A program made the translations under genes and the position numbers. This document shows positions 43,901 through 54,780 of a stretch of DNA of 64,000 nucleotides, piece by piece; the first letter of the stretch is position 1, and every line of letters begins with the position of its first letter. The notes under the pieces are model-generated. The model saw only the letters and a list, made by a program, of their open reading frames with translations. It had not been told where the DNA came from and made no database searches. Source of the stretch: Tigriopus japonicus (taxonomy: Eukaryota; Arthropoda; Copepoda; Harpacticoida; Harpacticidae); assembly GCA_010645155.1 (NCBI GenBank), contig CM021312.1, positions 12,344,730 through 12,408,729 of the forward strand. Direction: 5' to 3'.

Positions 43901-46900
43901 TTTATTATTCATTTGAGTTGGTGTTGTGATCAGGGCCACTTCAATTTTAGTTTCTTTGGGCTCGGACTTCTCATGAGGAGCTAAAGGGCCATGGATCGAA
44001 TAGTTTAAGAACCCCTGATCTAAGCCATAAGACTCAAGATCCTATGAGTTGAAACTAGAAAAAAGCAGGAATACATTGGAACATAATGGATTCAGCTCTA
44101 AAGGACAGAGGACAAAGTAAAACTCAAGCATCCTGCCCTCATATTGGTGATTTATATGGAGCAAATATGTGGACAAATAAAGGCAACAAGCAGAGCACGT
44201 GCACTTGTTTAGAGACTGAATTCAGGACAATTAACTAATAGAAAAATATGCGATTTTGAAGTTATAAATCAGTGGTGTCTGTCTTGGTTTAGCTACATCA
44301 AATATTTAGGACATTTTGATACATTGTTGGCACATTTCTTTGAAGTGTTGTGGTTTTTTTTGCCAGAGTGCATGCACGTGGCAAGCTAGTTTATGCAAGA
44401 AGCCCAAAGAGTACAAAGTATTGTCAAAGAATGCTTAACTAATAACTAACTCATTATTTTCGAATCAGTATATTTGGCCACCTTATTTTTGGACATTTTT
44501 GGACAGGGGTGGACAAAAGTGTCCAAAAATCCAATGCCCACCCTGCTTGGGAGTACTTAGCCTCAATCAAAACTCTGATAAATAACTCACTTGGCAAATA
44601 TTATCACTGCAAGGACAAATTGTGAGTCTACAAGCACCAATTTCATTGCCGGATGACTCAAAATAGGTGCAGTTTTCGCTGGATCTCCCTCCACAAGTGG
44701 CGGTAACTACAAAAAATGTTTGATTGGATAACTTTTGTATTTATACTTTGCTTACTAGCTGGGCACATACAAGTGCAGCAAACCCCATATCCTTGAGCAC
44801 ATGTTCCAGAATTGGTTCCACCTTTGGACGTGCATTCATCAGCCGTGTAGCAAGTGCCATTTTTGCTGGCTTGACCAATGCAAGGCTGATTTGGGAATCT
44901 AAAACAAAGAAAGAGATGTGGCTTCCATTGTGTTGAACAGACAAAATGTTGTGACACATGGTTTAAACCCAGAAACTGAACACTTTGTAAAACCAGCCAG
45001 AGTCATGAAAATGTAATGTGAATTAATGTAATTTTGTAAATACATTTTCGTTTTTTTTTTCGTGTTTGCTTTCTAATCACTACCAAAAATTCAATCCCTG
45101 TATGTTGGCAGTTAGATTTTTGCAAGTGCAATACTGGATTAATTAATATGATATACATTTTAGGAACCTTCTACTAAAAAATATTTCAACGTTGAAATAA
45201 AGATAAAAAATGTATCTGGACAAAAGCACATGAAGGAATGTCAAAATTGAGTTGTTACCTGACGATTTGAAAAAGAGACACTAAAAGAGGAGAAACACCA
45301 TATTAATTGCCGAATGAGTATTGAATATAGGTATCCAATCGAAGTATGAAATCTGGATGCCTTAACATATAATCTCACTATTAATGGGTCCAAAAAATCT
45401 AAACCAATTGACTCACTAATCAAAAGTGCCTTTCATAGATTTTTTTTAGAAAATTATGGAATTATTTAGAATTATTTTGTAATAATTAAACTAAAATACA
45501 TACGTACACACAATTTTTGATTTTTTTTTGTTTAAATCCATACAAAATCTAACATCTTTGTGAGTTTGGAAATATCTAATCCATTTCTTTTGATCTTATC
45601 AATATGAAACTCTTTCTATTGCAACATGTTAATTCTTGTTTATTCTCTTTATTCTCTTGTTTATTCTCTTTATTGCTCCTCTCCAGAAGATTAGAACATA
45701 AGCCAGTATTTCTTCATATGCTGATGACACAAAATTAGTTTGTGGAAGGAATGGGCAGGACTCAAAATGTTTAGTTGAGGACTTGGAGAAGGTCTACTCT
45801 TGGGTTGGCGAGAGTAACATGGCATTGAACGGGATGAAATTCCGCACAATGACGTATGGGGCGTCAAAATTAGATGTTCCGCTCAAAGACAATGGAGGTT
45901 GTGATATTGAGCAGGTATCGTCCATGAGAGATTTGGGAGTTGTCGTCCAAGATGATGGAAAGTTTGATGAGCATATCCAGTTGAAAGTGGGGAAGGCATT
46001 TCAAACGTGCGGCTGGATCTATCGCACTTTCAAGTCCAGAGATAGTATTACGATGCTAACTCTGTACAAGTCGATTGTCCAGCCGAGTCTTGAATATGCC
46101 TCACCCATTTGGGCTCCAATGAGTTCGGCAGGTTTGCAAAAGGTCGAGCAGGTCCAAAGATGTTTTACTAGGAACATCACAGGAATGAGAGAGCTCTCGT
46201 ATTGGGAGAGGCTCCAGAAGTTAGGGCTGTACAGTACTCAGAGAAGGTATGAAAGGTATCTGATGCTGTATGTTTTCAAGAGCATTCATGGGCTCTGCCC
46301 TAACCCCGGATTTGAGATTAGTTGTAGCGATCGTAGAGGTTTTACGTGCGTTCTGAGAGTACCTCCAAATCCTAAGGAATCAAGGCTAGTTCCATCAATG
46401 AAGTCCTCCTCTCTTCTTTATCGGGCTCCTTCATTGTTCAATTTGTTGCTTATTTGCCTTCGTCGGGAATGTGTAGGAGCTGATCCTCTAACAGCATTTA
46501 AGGCAGGATTGGACAAATTCTTAAATACTATTCCTGACCAACCCACCATTCAAGGGTTGTATAGATCTGCCAACAGTAACTCATTGGTAGATCAAATTTC
46601 ATATAAACATTAATTATTGAAACTATAATAATGATTAACTCTCTTTACAAGGAATCCCATTCCTTGTAGCGGTATTGAAAAATCCGCCCCCCCCCAAAAA
46701 AAAAAAAATCGAAAAGGTTTCCAAATTTGGCTTTTCATGTAAAGTATAACAAATGCCGAGAGGCACTTATTTTAAACAACCACCAACAATTTTGTCCAGC
46801 AAAGCAAAACATATTGCAGAAAAGACATTATGAGAGTGAAAATAAATTTTGTGAACTAAGAGTGAGTCTAAATGTATCAGGAGAAAAGTCTAACTAATGT

Positions 46901-47958
46901 CTTCAATGTCCAAATTGTGATGGTTATTTTGCTTTTACTGGAAACAAAAATGAAAGGAAGAATCAAAAACAAAAACACAAAAATACTACTTTTCAAGTTA
47001 TTCAAGACTACAGAATTATCTGCAATGGAAGCCTAGCGCTGAAAAACATAGTTTCTTAACTAGAGGTCGGTTGTTGAGGTAGTTTTGAAGTACAGTAGAA
47101 GCACATCTAGAAGCACAAAAGAAGTACATGAGACGGAGTAGAAATAATCATGCTCGATCAAGTTTCGCTACATAAGCTGCGATTAAAAACACAGCTTGTG
47201 TATGATTATTTCTACTCCCTCTCATGTACTTCTTTTGTGCTTCTAAATGTGCTTCTACTTTACTTCAAAACTACCTCAACAACCGACCTAATGACAAATC
47301 AATGGCTTTCATTTACAAAAGAGACATGAGTTGGTTTCGGCTGACTTTTTCCAAGCTCAATCAAATTACTTCTTATGTACTGAAGAGATCTTCAAATAAA
47401 CCAGTTTGCCCTGTTGTGTTAAAAAGAGCCTAAAGAGAGAGAGCTAGGCATTCATTGTTTCAATAAGTTGAAATATTCTATTGCATATTCTCTTAAACGT
47501 AAACACAATCTCTTCAGGAGAAAAGCATTTATGTTAGCTTGAATTTTGTCTAGTGCTATACACTGCAATTTGAGAGAGCAAAACTTTTGACTCAGAGGTT
47601 CGAATGAGTTAGAAATTAAAATGTAATAATGTTGTGTAACACAACCCATAACTCATGACACGACGAAATAGTTCTTGCGAAACATACAAAAATAATTCTT
47701 ACTCAGAGAGGGTATCTTCGCATCAACAATGTTGCACAGATCCTTCCCAGATTATTAAATGAAGTAACTTTTGACCAGAAAGAGTAACCTTAAAGCATCG
47801 GTGAATCAGTGGAAATAACATTACATATTAATTTTGAGGTAAGATTACAACTTACGTAGCTTTCCCTCGCGATCTTTGCCATCGTCTGAGTGACTTGAAC
47901 TCACGGCGCAAAGGCCGACTAATATACATATAAACAATAACTGAAAATATCGCAACAT
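37955..47958 (-). CDS. gene C: secreted CUB-like paralog, nine coding exons
   Basis: Minus-strand exons (5' to 3'): 47958-47856 (Met, hydrophobic signal FQLLFICILVGLCAVSS), 45280-45259 (22-nt microexon, SLFQIV), 44898-44756 (Cys-rich module RFPNQPCIGQ, DECTSKGG, CAQGYGVCC), 44706-44591, 43404-43197 (LRLDFNQFMITGP, FSVTSTTGQSPPSICG), 43135-43038 (YVDSTSACNDLVFQLG, QRQWSIK), 42538-42393 (VTQYSCDYPNLAPDGCTQYY, NQDQSICI), 38384-38198 (SECCGYSPTLAKSRFDC, SQFCGRSAG), 38082-37955 (FNIRFLSDSFEGDMEI, GFKLTYIQTANGC, stop). All borders are GT-AG. Phases agree except between the exons ending 42393 and starting 38384: the first ends in phase 2 and the next must be read from phase 0, so 3n+1 nt are missing. 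An extra microexon or a real defect would explain this. Intron positions differ from A and D, marking an older paralog. Introns are loaded with mobile elements. Likely a secreted protein; role unknown. Confidence 0.8.
38460..38975 (-). repeat. dispersed repeat R, copy 2
   Basis: Inverted counterpart of 13395-13920 (see there). Shares cgaaaaatgttgcat, gatctcctctggccatcttg and the tttcccgccaaaaatgatga end. Inside the 4-kb intron of gene C. Confidence 0.7.
40290..40500. mobile_element. MITE, family 'cagctgggg', diverged copy
   Basis: Left side contains aagctggggattccgggctc and tggctggggatgtgtcagaa; right side the inverse ttctgatccattcttagcca and ggaccccaaatctcc. Matches the ends of the copies at 9896 and 62302 with more differences. 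Confidence 0.6.
40698..41620. mobile_element. TTAA-flanked TIR element nested in the hAT-like element
   Basis: Imperfect inverted ends gactggtctacacatgaaac (after ttaa 40698-40701) and the inverse gtttcacgtgtagaccagcc (before ttaa 41617-41620). TTAA at both edges is the target of piggyBac-type transposons, so a piggyBac-like nonautonomous element is suggested. No transposase frame. Confidence 0.6.
42603..42658. repeat. perfect 20-bp stem hairpin in gene C intron
   Basis: caaaggttgctcaagtgagc (42603-42622) and its exact complement (42639-42658) around a 16-nt AT-rich loop. Could be a tiny foldback insertion or an RNA hairpin. Confidence 0.8.
43707..44104. repeat. 203-bp tandem duplication in gene C intron
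   Basis: Two adjacent copies, offset 203 bp, sharing ttgatttagtttct-like and ctcggacttctcatgaggag, catggatcgaa, gatctaagccataagact and tggattcagctctaaa. Few substitutions and a small indel separate them. Confidence 0.85.
45685..46715 (+). mobile_element. 5'-truncated LINE in gene C intron
   Basis: Starts inside the RT with SSYADDTKLVCGRN (catalytic YADD), continues in an open 276-codon frame from 45783: MRDLGVVVQDDGKFDEHIQL, FKSRDSITMLTLYKSIVQPS, TRNITGMRELSYWERLQKLG, FKSIHGLCPNPGFEISCSD and NSNSLVDQISYKH-stop. The 3' UTR carries gattaactctctttac, the self-complementary aaggaatcccattcctt, then atccgcccccccc and an A run. Endonuclease and the first half of RT are missing. Sense orientation is opposite to gene C. 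Close relatives at 53340-54222, 32854-33092, 21413-22112 and 56460-56535. Confidence 0.85.
47064..47289. mobile_element. palindromic MITE, 226 bp
   Basis: Arms of about 88 bp (47064-47151 and 47202-47289), beginning aggtcggttgttgaggtag, pair with only a few mismatches around a 50-nt centre. In intron 1 of gene C. Low divergence suggests a recent or conserved foldback. Confidence 0.85.
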
Positions 47959-48084
47959 CCTAAAACAAAAGAAACAAAAATTAGTCACCTATCAGATACT
48001 CCAAAACCAAAGTAAGTAACAATCACAGGAGGATCTCCCAGATTGGGTCTTACTTCGCTGAGTTTCAAATCGCTACTGACTTAC

Positions 48085-48185
48085 CGTACGTTAATCGCCG
48101 GAACAATCGCTCACAACCCTCGCGCGCCATTTCTTTCGCCGTTCGCAACTTTCGCGAAAGAGCCAAGTTTGCGAGCTGTCTGACT
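48085..48185 (-). promoter_or_regulatory. probable 5' UTR exon and start region of gene C
   Basis: The gene C start codon lies one base after a good acceptor (tttgttttag), so a 5' UTR exon is expected upstream. A strong donor ACG|GTAAGT ends at 48085, and about 100 nt further out the minus strand has ttagtcagacag, similar to the arthropod initiator. The stretch 48085-48240 is markedly GC-richer than its surroundings. Transcription start not proven. Confidence 0.45.
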
Positions 48186-48249
48186 AACCGTAAATGGTGG
48201 CGCCGTTCGCCGGTGGGCTCAAAAATCTACCTGGGCAACAGAAAACTTT

Positions 48250-49894
48250 CCGGATAACGAGGAAAAGTAGAGGGAACTCGTAGAAAACTTGACTTTTAAC
48301 ATATCAATTAATTTAAAACGAACAAGATTTCTAAATTAGAAAAATGTAGGCCTATGGGCCGACGTGGTATGAAAAAAAGTGCTAGGTTTGAAACTGATTG
48401 ATTGTCATCCTAATTTATTTTGCCTATCGCGGTTTTGAACCACACTATCCAAATCTTGAAAATAGCTACATTCTTTGGCACTTGTTTTGAACATTCAAGT
48501 TTTGACACCTATTAGTTTAAATTCAAAGCATGATCCGCATTAGAAAAAAATCAATTTGGTTCTTCAAACAAAAGAACCATCCATTAACTCAAAGATGAAC
48601 TGTCAGAAAACAAAACAAATCCCTTCAGCGAATTTCCCTCAGATATCATTACATTTAGTTCTCATGAATAAAAAATTACAATTTTCTGTCCTATAACAAC
48701 AGATCTTCCCGCTCTTCACTTGAGAACAAAGTGATTTGAGACTTTTCATTACCGTTAGAAGAAGTGGGATTCATTTTTAAAAAAGTTTACCTTAAACTTT
48801 GCCACATAAATTGTGCAACATTTTGTGACATTGTGTGGAACTTTCTTTTAATCAACTAATTGCATAACTTCGTTTTCCAACTAAGTTCTTGGCCATTTTT
48901 TGACAATACATATTCATCAGGACCAAATGGTCCTCTTTCTTGTTTTTGACACAAAATACAACCTTGCCTCTAGATTTCTGAAACAATTAAAGAAGAGGGT
49001 GAATGAAATCTTAAACTACGCTTGAAGTTGTTAAATCGATTTTCTATCGCATTCAAGCACCCAAAAATTAGCTTCGAACATGGGCCACTTTAATTTCAAA
49101 GACCAAACAAAATACCATTGTTCTGAGCTTGGTCTAGTTCTGTTATTGCTCAAGGTTTTGTCACTCAGAAGGTTAGGAATTGGTCAAAAAGTCTTTGAGC
49201 CTACACCTAATTTCACGGTGAAACTTTCTGGCACTTACATCTCTACTGTATTAGGCATATGTTTCAATTTTCTCTCTATCGTCATGATTTGATCACACGT
49301 GGTTGAGTGCAACCATTCCTTGGTCGGATCAATTATTTTTTTCAACGCCGACAGACCATTAATTTGGCACTTCAGATCCAAAACCCAGCGGATTTTCGAC
49401 TTCTCCGGACAAAAAGAGCTCAACTTAAAAGACATAGTTGGGTGCAGGGATGTGAACATAGAGCATTTGTCTTTGAGAAGAAGGTTGGTTACATGCAATG
49501 AGGCCTAGCTTTTTTTGGACAGATAACAAATCACTTATTTTCAAATGGCTCACTGGGTCTTTGTTCACGCTATCTGATGGAAAGTCTTGTAAAATTGGCG
49601 CTCCTGTGGCGAGTGAGAACAGCGATGTCAGATTAGATGAGAGTGCAATTTGTTCAATGGTGACAATTCACTGCAAACCAAATGGTGGACACAGAGGAAA
49701 CTAGGTGTTAGAATCTTACCTTTTGTTTGGCCGACTGTTGCTCTTTACAGTTAACACACTCATTATTGGCCCTGTTGAAGAAAGACTTTATGTAGGATTT
49801 AGTATTAGAAGATGACTCAAAGGCTGACAGTAAGAAGAAAACTCTATGGATTAAGTGTTTGGTGGTAATGATCTCTCATTCTAACACATTGCAT
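48250..49894. other. upstream flank of gene C, no gene recognised
   Basis: AT-rich; overlapping short frames at 49235-49508 on both strands have no recognised product. No repeat family identified. Confidence 0.4.
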
Positions 49895-50195
49895 TTTAGT
49901 GACGGATCGACAGGGCTCTTGACCAAAACTGAAACTGAAACTGAAACCAAAGATAACAAACTAAAAAATTATTTTCATGCAAAATCCACTTTGAAATTTC
50001 AATTGACCAGGTACTCAACGTTGGGTAATTCGAAGTATTGAAAATCTGAAAAATTGAGGTGCAGAGGTGTTTGGATTAAAAAATCTAGAACTATATTGTT
50101 AAAGTCTATTTTATACGTCTGCTTTAGGTTATGGTAAGCATATCTGAAACCAAAACCGAAATTTCGTCCAAAAAAAATCTTTTGGTTCAGGACTT
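49895..50195 (-). mobile_element. hAT-like MITE with TTTCGG-like arrays, copy 3
   Basis: Left edge tagtgacggatcgacagggc then aaactgaaactgaaactgaa array; right half holds acgtctgctttaggttatgg and gaaaccaaaaccgaaatttc. Same order as copies 1 and 2 but more diverged. Confidence 0.7.
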
Positions 50196-50252
50196 GCAAA
50201 TATAACCTGTATTTCTACAACTTATTTAATGTGACGGTTCCCTGAACACTTC

Positions 50253-50513
50253 TAGAGGGCTAACAGAGAAATGACACTTCAAAAGTATTCATGAGTCACC
50301 AAGCCTGCACTGTGATTTGATGTTGAACACGCTAAGTTTCGTGATTCATAACCAGAACTTGCGTTTTTAGGGAGTCAGTGGCAAAATTGCTCGGTCAAAC
50401 AAGAGCAATTCATGATGAATCAAGTCAATTGACACCCTTGCTGACGGATCAATGAAGTGTGTTCAAAACAAGGCTCCACTGACTTTGAGTGGCATTTCTC
50501 TGTTAGCCCTCTA
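50253..50513. mobile_element. hAT-like MITE, 261 bp
   Basis: Ends tagagggctaacagagaaat and the complement, flanked by aacacttc and atcacttc (8-bp duplication with one mismatch). No coding capacity. Confidence 0.8.
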
Positions 50514-52999
50514 ATCACTTCAAGCAAACTTACAAGAGAGCTCAATAATGGGGAATCCTGTGAAATGGGGAAGAGGGAAGACAAACAAAGGAAATACAGA
50601 AAAAATATGTTTTTGATAACCTAATCCGGTCTTTTACATTTGACTGCTACTTCATGGATACGCTTTAATTCATTTAGTTTAAGAGAAGCGGTGGTCTGTT
50701 AAAAAGGTACCCTGAAATTATCATATTTGATATTTTAGGAGAGCACATATTTTCAACTCTTTATTGGTAGAATTTCCTTACGGAAGGATATGTGATGTGG
50801 TGGTGTAGCGCTTTTCTGTAGTGAAAGAGGTCCCAGGTTTGAGTCTCCTCCCTGCCCTTTCTCAAGGAAACTTTCAGGCACTATTTCACACTCACAAATG
50901 GAGAAACAATCTATTACTAGTCATGATAATAATGCCTATTGGAGAAATATGAGCTTACCTTTTTGCCTGTTGAGGATGAATTTAAAAAGGAATCAAAGAT
51001 TTGTATAAAATGGTCACAAAAATTGACATTTTAATTGCTTGCTGATGTTTGTCCATCAAGGTCAAGAATGCAGGGAGTGTCAATAATATATTGCTGAAGT
51101 GTACCAGCCCTCTATTTGATCGGATCTAGAACATGGTGTGATTAACCAAAAAGCTCAATAGAAAGAGAAAAATGGTTTTGGGGGATTCTTTTGATCCTCT
51201 TAACCCTAATTGTCGATTTGAGGCGTTTCGTGTTATTTCCACACAAGAAATGAGAACATAAGTAAGAGTAAGAAGCACGTATGAAAAAGAAATCAATTAA
51301 GTTCACTGAATGCACCATGAATTGAGTTTTCTACCTTTTTCTTGGAATTCTATGAACTCGACCGTCTCTGTATTACACTAAAGACTATCATCTCTTCAAT
51401 CAAACTCTAGGTATAAAATACTGTTGCATTTCAGTTGCAATCGTCATCTGGATGTTCCCCAAACTACAGCCATCACTTTTCCCATCGTTTGAAGGTGGAA
51501 TCTTTCAAATGTTAAACTAGTAAATGACTTTCAACATTTCAGAACGAGGGACATACCAGCAAAAATTGGGAAGAAATCTAAGGAGGTGAAAAACACGAAT
51601 TTCAAAAAGAAATCAATTGATGTTTTGTGTTAGTCTTGGACCAACGTCTTATTTTTCTAATTTTTGAGATGCCCACAAGCCTTCACATTAAGTTGAAAAA
51701 TGAACAGCGAATACAAAAAAGCTTCACAAAAGCAAAGGGTGGCTTTGGAGACCAGAGTTTTCTGAATAGAAAAGTCTTTAATAATAACAAATATTTCTCA
51801 ATATTTATTAATGTTAATATTTCTCGAACTTCAAAGAAGGTGTCAAAAGGTGACTTTAATAAACCAGTCAAAATTCGCCTCTCACGTTTACTGTAGAGAA
51901 AGAATTTCGGCGGCATTCTTGGTGACATACCCCTCGCAAATTACAATAATGAGCATAACATTAGCGATTTTGGCAACAAACTGTCATCCAGTAGCGTCTT
52001 CCGAACAACATATGTTGTTGCAGTTTTAGCCAGTTTCATTTTGATCACATCTAAAGACGACAAATTGCCGGAACTCCCCATGGCTAAATCTGCAATTCTT
52101 AGATATTCGCTAGAATTGTCTTCAAAGACCGGAGGAGGCCATCAATTTGCCAAACCGTGACCACCATTTGGCAAATGGCGAATGTGTGCAAAAAAATCGC
52201 TTCATCCTTGTCAAAGCGCCTATTTAATAAATCGAGCAAATATGGAATGAGTCGGCAATAAAGGGCTGAGCCAAAACGAAAGGTTTTCACACGGTTGCCT
52301 GGCAAACATATTGATGCCGATTCCGGAGGCCACAAAATGTTCGTCTCGAATTGCTTCCAGAACTAATGAGGACTGATAATGAGCACTAAAGAACTTCGAT
52401 GTGTCAATTTGAAGACCTGCAAATCCCCTCTCCTCAAATTTATCATCTCTCCAGACGTTATTCGATGTGTCGTGTCAAAATATGCATTTTCGATTTAAAC
52501 TAATGGCACAAAAGGGCCCTAATTTGGCCATTTCGTGAGTTGCATCTCAGTTCAATGACGCTTTGCACTTTCAGGATCCAATTATATTTGTTGGAAAACC
52601 ACGACGTTGTTCAAGAGAAACTTGATTCATTCACAGATCCATTCGGATTAATGGCAATGACTTTTCAATTTGTTTGGAAAAACATCTATTGAGATCTAAT
52701 TTCAGGTATAAAACGTTGTCTCCGTTTAGCACCTGCTGCAAGTGGAAATAATCGCTCCTCAGAAAAAGGATTTGGTTACTGTTTTGTCATGAGAGCCAAA
52801 TTCACCGTGTCTGCAATTACATTTACTCATTTCTTGCTTTCATTGCCAAATTAAATTGAGATGTTATTCCCCGCTGGACATGGCTTTTTTCAGATAGGAA
52901 TCTAGATTAACACGGCTGAAACTAGGGCTGTAACTTTGTCATCGTAATAATCGACTCGATTCGCGATTTTTTCCCAAAAATTGGAAAAGATCCGAATTT
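50514..52999. other. no gene recognised; possible SINE relic
   Basis: Around 50790-50870 tggtgtagcgc and ggtttgagtctcc resemble A and B boxes at tRNA-like spacing, a weak SINE candidate. The rest, including frames at 51627-52335, shows nothing recognisable. Confidence 0.3.
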
Positions 53000-53150
53000 T
53001 TATAATAATAATAATGTTTATTGCGAGAATCATCGTTTCATTGGATATATTATATGTACAATTTTTATATAGATATCTATATATGTATTGGAGTCGAGGG
53101 GGGCCCATTCTGGGTTCAGGAGGCGCCGTTCGAGGCGTAATATCCACTAG
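53000..53150 (-). mobile_element. tRNA-derived SINE, 5'-truncated copy
   Basis: Inverse copy of the body and tail of the SINE at 36267-36484: complement of ggatattacgcctcgaa, ggcgcctcctgaacccaga, and the tail ctcgcaataaac plus (att)n. The A and B box head is missing. An internal tatata expansion lengthens the body. Confidence 0.8.
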
Positions 53151-53339
53151 ACAGAAATTTTAAAAACTCTGAAAAATTATCCGATCAACTTTAAATGAAC
53201 GGCATCGTCAAAAAAAGCACCAATCGCTCATTCAAATCATTTATGACAAAACGGAATAACAAATTAATCCTTGATTTGTTTGTCATTCGCACAAAAACTC
53301 CAGATCAAGTGAAATTTAAACATCTTGCCAATGTTATAT

Positions 53340-54222
53340 ATATTTTTTTTTGGGGGGGGGAGGGGGCGGATTTTTTGATACCGCTACAAGAAATGGGATT
53401 CCCTGTAAAGAGAGTTAATGATTTATATAGTTTATAAAATTGCCGTTTATATGAAATTTGATCTACCAATGAGTTTCTGTTGGCAGATCTATACAACCCT
53501 TGAATACTGGGTTGGTCAGGAATAGTATTCAAAAATTTGTCCAATCCTGCCTTAAATGCTGTTAGAGGATCAGCTCCTACATATTCCCGACGAAGGCAAA
53601 TAGGCAACAAATTGAACAATGAAGGAGCCCGATAAAGAAGAGAGGAGGACTTCATTGATGGAACTAGCCTTGATTCCTTAGGATTTGGAGGTACTCTCAG
53701 AACGCACGTAAAACCTCTACGATCGCTACAACTGATCTCAAATCCGGGGTTAGGACAGAGCCCATGAATGCTCTTGAAAACATACAGTATCAGATACCTT
53801 TCAAACCTTCTCTGAGTACTGTACAGCCCTAACTTCTGGAGCCTCTCCCAATACGAGAGCTCTCTCATTCCTGTGATGTTCCTAGTAAAACATCTTTGGA
53901 CCTGCTCGACCTTTTGCAAACCTACTGAACTCATTGGAGCCCAAATGGGGGAAGCATATTCAAGATGAGGCTCAACAATCGACTTGTACAGAGTTAGCAT
54001 CGTAATACTATCTCTGGACTTGAAAGTGCGATAGATCCAGCCACATGTTTGAAATGCCTTCCCCACTTTCAACTGGATATGCTCATCAAACTTTCCATCA
54101 TCTTGGACGATAACTCCCAAATCCCTCATGGATGATACCTGCTCAATATCACAACCTCCATTGTCTTTGAGCGGAACATATAATTTTGACGCCCCATACG
54201 TCATTATGCATTTCATTTTTAT
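53340..54222 (-). mobile_element. 5'-truncated LINE, minus strand
   Basis: Open frame to the same C-terminus as the copy at 45.7 kb (MTYGASKLYVPLKDNGGCDI, FKSRDSITMLTLYKSIVEPH, NSLVDQISYKR). The 3' UTR again holds the self-complementary gggaatcccatttcttgt box, a C-rich run (53354-53364 as G) and a short A run. It starts later in the coding region than the 45.7-kb copy, so it is more truncated. Confidence 0.85.
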
Positions 54223-54780
54223 TTTTTGTTGAAGAAACAACTATCCATAAATTAAAGATGTACTCTTCAGGTTTGCCTTGAAACATAAAATGCATTTTAT
54301 TATTGCAGTAGAGGGAGCGGGTCAGATTGAACAGATCCTTCGTCAGTTCCCGTCGTTGACGGAATTGGGCAGGGAAGTCGGACAAAGGTGCGCGGCCGCC
54401 AATATTCCGAAGAGATGTCAGGCCAAGGACAATAAGGTGTTGTCCAGTCCTTGACCGGGAATGACAACATGTGTTCAGACATTACCCCCGGAAAGGTCAG
54501 GTTCCTAACACTTTTGGACGCTAACCTTGCCAGCCCGATGGTGAAGGGCTTGGTTTCGCATAGTGTAATAAGTTAATAATGTTCTATATTTCATACAATC
54601 TCTACCTTGCCTTTTGTATCGATTGTTCTGATTTCGAGATTGGAATAACTAGTTTTGAGTTGGTTCGAGATAGTTCGATGGAAGGTCTCTCTCTTGTGTT
54701 CGTTAATAAATATTATATCTTCGTTTGGTATTGTCTCGGTTATAATTGCAAACATACCACATAGGAAATGCGTCCAAGCA
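54223..54780. other. unassigned
   Basis: Higher GC content at 54300-54560 than in the neighbours and no family motif recognised; possibly part of the adjacent LINE relic. Confidence 0.3.
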
